From NCBI GenBank assembly GCA_947629635.1, contig CANREO010000015.1:1-14569 (forward strand): 14,569 nt of DNA, read 5' to 3'. The DNA comes from an uncultured Clostridia bacterium (GTDB lineage: Bacteria; Bacillota; Clostridia; Christensenellales; CAG-917). Position numbers and translations under genes: made by a program. The notes beneath the pieces are model-generated. The model ran no database searches. It was not told where the DNA came from and saw only the letters and a program-made list of their open reading frames with translations. Positions 13,138 to 14,569 of this stretch are shown here, piece after piece (within the stretch, counting starts at the first letter, position 1; each line of letters begins with the position of its first letter).

Positions 13138-13449
13138 ATGACAAAAGAAGCTTCAAAAAATTTGGATGTGTTCGGAAAAGTTATTACTGCGCTCGCAACG
13201 GACGCCGCTATGGAAGTGGAAGGGATCTCCTTGTTGAATGCAAAGCGGTCTAAAGGGGCCGTGTCCGCATACTTTTTGCCAAACGAGCGCGTCGTGGTGG
13301 ATATGTTTATCGCCATATCTTCGAGGTGTGCAGTGCCCACTGTTGTCGCTACGCTTCAGGAAAAGGTAAAAAATCAAATTGAATCTGCCACAAAATATAA
13401 TGTACAATCAGTCAATGTGCAGGTTATGAACGTTGAAGTCGAGCAATAG
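13138..13449 (+). CDS. Asp23/Gls24-family envelope stress response protein
   Basis: Small DUF322 (Asp23) protein of 103 residues, similar in position and size to YqhY of B. subtilis. Family-like stretches are ITALATDAAMEVEGI (about 16-30), VSAYFLPNERVVVDMFIAI (about 42-60), VPTVVATLQEKVKNQIE (about 66-82) and SVNVQVMNVEVEQ at the end. No signal peptide or membrane segment is visible. GGAGG at 13128-13132, five bases upstream, fixes the ATG at 13138; the frame extends upstream to a TTG at 13105, but that lies inside the promoter. YqhY in B. subtilis has been tied to control of acetyl-CoA carboxylase, but accB/accC are not next to it here. The molecular function is not known. Confidence 0.88.
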   Translation: MTKEASKNLDVFGKVITALATDAAMEVEGISLLNAKRSKGAVSAYFLPNERVVVDMFIAISSRCAVPTVVATLQEKVKNQIESATKYNVQSVNVQVMNVEVEQ

Positions 13450-13452
13450 CAT

Positions 13453-13854
13453 ATGAGAAGATTTGCAAGAGAGAGCGTGTTTCAGCTCTTGTTTGAATAT
13501 ACTTTTTACGACGCGCCCAATGATTGGACGTTGGAACTGCTTACGGTCGGGAGCGAACTTACGTCCGAGGATAAGGATTATATCAATACCCTTTATAAGG
13601 GTATAATCGAGGAGAAGCCGGATCTTGACAAACTTATATCCTCAAACCTCGTCGGTTATACTATAGACAGACTGTATCGTCCCGATTATGTGGCAATCCT
13701 GCTTGCATCTTACGAGCTAGAGCACGGCACCGCTCCTGATACCGTTGTCATCAACGAGGCCGTTGAACTTGCCAAAAAATACGGCACCGAAAAGTCCGGA
13801 AAATTTGTAAACGGAGTGCTTGCGAGAATTGTGCCGAATATAAATCGGGCATAA
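13453..13854 (+). CDS. nusB: Transcription antitermination factor NusB
   Basis: All-helical RNA-binding protein that works with NusE (S10) in rRNA antitermination. At 133 residues it is the usual size. Key stretches are the N-terminal RRFARESVFQLLFEY, the central YRPDYVAILLASYELE, and VINEAVELAKKYGTEKSGKF with FVNGVLARI near the C-terminus. The start is three bases after the asp23 stop with no clear ribosome site, so translation is probably coupled. It sits between asp23 and xseA in the common Firmicute order. Confidence 0.96.
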   Translation: MRRFARESVFQLLFEYTFYDAPNDWTLELLTVGSELTSEDKDYINTLYKGIIEEKPDLDKLISSNLVGYTIDRLYRPDYVAILLASYELEHGTAPDTVVINEAVELAKKYGTEKSGKFVNGVLARIVPNINRA

Positions 13855-13862
13855 GCGTCAAA

Positions 13863-14569
13863 ATGTCGGAAATTATTTCTAAAACTCTTTTTTCTGAAAA
13901 TACTGTCAGCGTGAGCGAAGTCAATGCAACTATAAAGGCTTGCATCGATTCCGCAATTTTCAAGGGGCTTGAGGTTTTCGGAGAGGTTTCGGGGTTCAAA
14001 TTCAGCGGTCCGCACGCATATTTTACGTTAAAAGATAAGGATTCGCAGTTGCAATGCGTTTGCTTTTATGCCTCAAAAACATACAACCCCAAAGACGGCG
14101 AAAGTGTCATAGTGCGCGGCTCGTTGGATTATTACGTAAAGGGCGGCAGACTCTCTTTGCAAGTCAACTCAATTCAACCGGTGGGCAAAGGTTTGCTGTT
14201 TTTGCAATTCGAAAGACTCAAGGCAAAGTTGCTTGCCGAGGGAATTTTTGACGAGGCGCACAAAAAACCGATCCCCAAATACGCAAGCAACGTTTTGGTT
14301 TTCACATCCAAAACGGGCGCGGTCATAAGGGATATCGTGACGACGATCAGAAGAAAAAATCCCGTGATCGATATCGTCGTAAAGGATGTGCGAGTGCAGG
14401 GAGAAGGCGCAGCGCATGAGATGTCGGGCGCGCTTAAAAGAGCGGATCTGCTGGGATATGACGTAATCATCATAGCAAGGGGCGGCGGCTCGCTTGAAGA
14501 TTTGGCTCAGTTTTATGATGAGGAACTTGTCAGGACGGTATATGATCTTAAAACTCACGTGATCTCTGC
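13863..14569 (+). CDS. xseA: Exodeoxyribonuclease VII large subunit, N-terminal part (3' end outside window)
   Basis: Large subunit of exonuclease VII, which degrades single-stranded DNA from both ends. The frame is open from the ATG at 13863, 8 nt after nusB, to the window edge (235 complete codons; the full protein is usually 400-450). An OB-fold domain occupies about residues 14-110 (SVSEVNATIK, LEVFGEVSGFKF, HAYFTLKDKDSQLQCVCFY). The catalytic domain begins with VLVFTSKTGAVIRDIVTTIR (about 147-166), then VRVQGEGAAHEM and IIIARGGGSLEDLAQF (about 207-222), the latter being the family hallmark. The start lacks a clear ribosome site and is probably coupled to nusB. The small subunit XseB would be expected beyond the window. 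Confidence 0.95.
   Translation, partial: MSEIISKTLFSENTVSVSEVNATIKACIDSAIFKGLEVFGEVSGFKFSGPHAYFTLKDKDSQLQCVCFYASKTYNPKDGESVIVRGSLDYYVKGGRLSLQVNSIQPVGKGLLFLQFERLKAKLLAEGIFDEAHKKPIPKYASNVLVFTSKTGAVIRDIVTTIRRKNPVIDIVVKDVRVQGEGAAHEMSGALKRADLLGYDVIIIARGGGSLEDLAQFYDEELVRTVYDLKTHVIS

Noticed and set aside
12567..13340. 257-codon minus-strand frame across spoIIIAH, the terminators and the asp23 start
   Set aside because: Antisense to two real genes and across a terminator and promoter; no domain or ribosome site supports it.
1..14569. CRISPR array, prophage, insertion sequence or defence system
   Set aside because: No regularly spaced repeats, no transposase, integrase or defence gene; every sizeable frame on the + strand is a known core gene.

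Overview
This window is a stretch of chromosomal core genome from a spore-forming Firmicute of the class Clostridia. The evidence is a complete spoIIIAA-spoIIIAH operon, gene order typical of Clostridia and Bacilli (ftsK/spoIIIE - rimO - pgsA - cinA - recA - rny, and efp - spoIIIA operon - asp23 - nusB - xseA), strong Shine-Dalgarno sites, and sigma-A-type promoters. Base composition is fairly balanced, with frequent ATA and AGA/AGG codons. I cannot name a genus. All genes lie on the + strand. I see no mobile element, CRISPR array, tRNA, rRNA or sign of recent transfer.

Layout: (1) 1-3715 holds the 3' end of an FtsK/SpoIIIE DNA translocase, then rimO (ribosomal protein S12 modification), pgsA (phosphatidylglycerophosphate synthesis) and a shortened cinA/pncC. 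The last three are coupled by ATGA overlaps. (2) 3716-4910 holds recA, with a dyad upstream and two consecutive hairpins downstream. (3) 4911-7508 has a clear sigma-A promoter and a leader of about 150 nt, then rny (RNase Y), which in this sequence is split by a +1 frame change near 5616-5655, then a short M24 Xaa-Pro-type aminopeptidase. (4) 7557-8185 is efp with its intrinsic terminator. (5) 8370-13019 is the eight-gene spoIIIA operon, which encodes the mother-cell part of the SpoIIIA-SpoIIQ channel, closed by hairpins. (6) 13093-14569 is a second sigma-A promoter driving an asp23-family gene, nusB and the 5' part of xseA. The window ends inside xseA.

Functionally the region combines DNA segregation and repair (FtsK, RecA, XseA), translation support (RimO, EF-P), RNA turnover and transcription (RNase Y, NusB), membrane lipid synthesis (PgsA) and sporulation (SpoIIIA). 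I found no new biological system. The points worth a second look are the broken rny frame, a SpoIIIAG with no room for the beta-triangle insertion, single-module versions of CinA and the M24 peptidase, a near-leaderless asp23 transcript, and several unexplained dyads in the intergenic regions.
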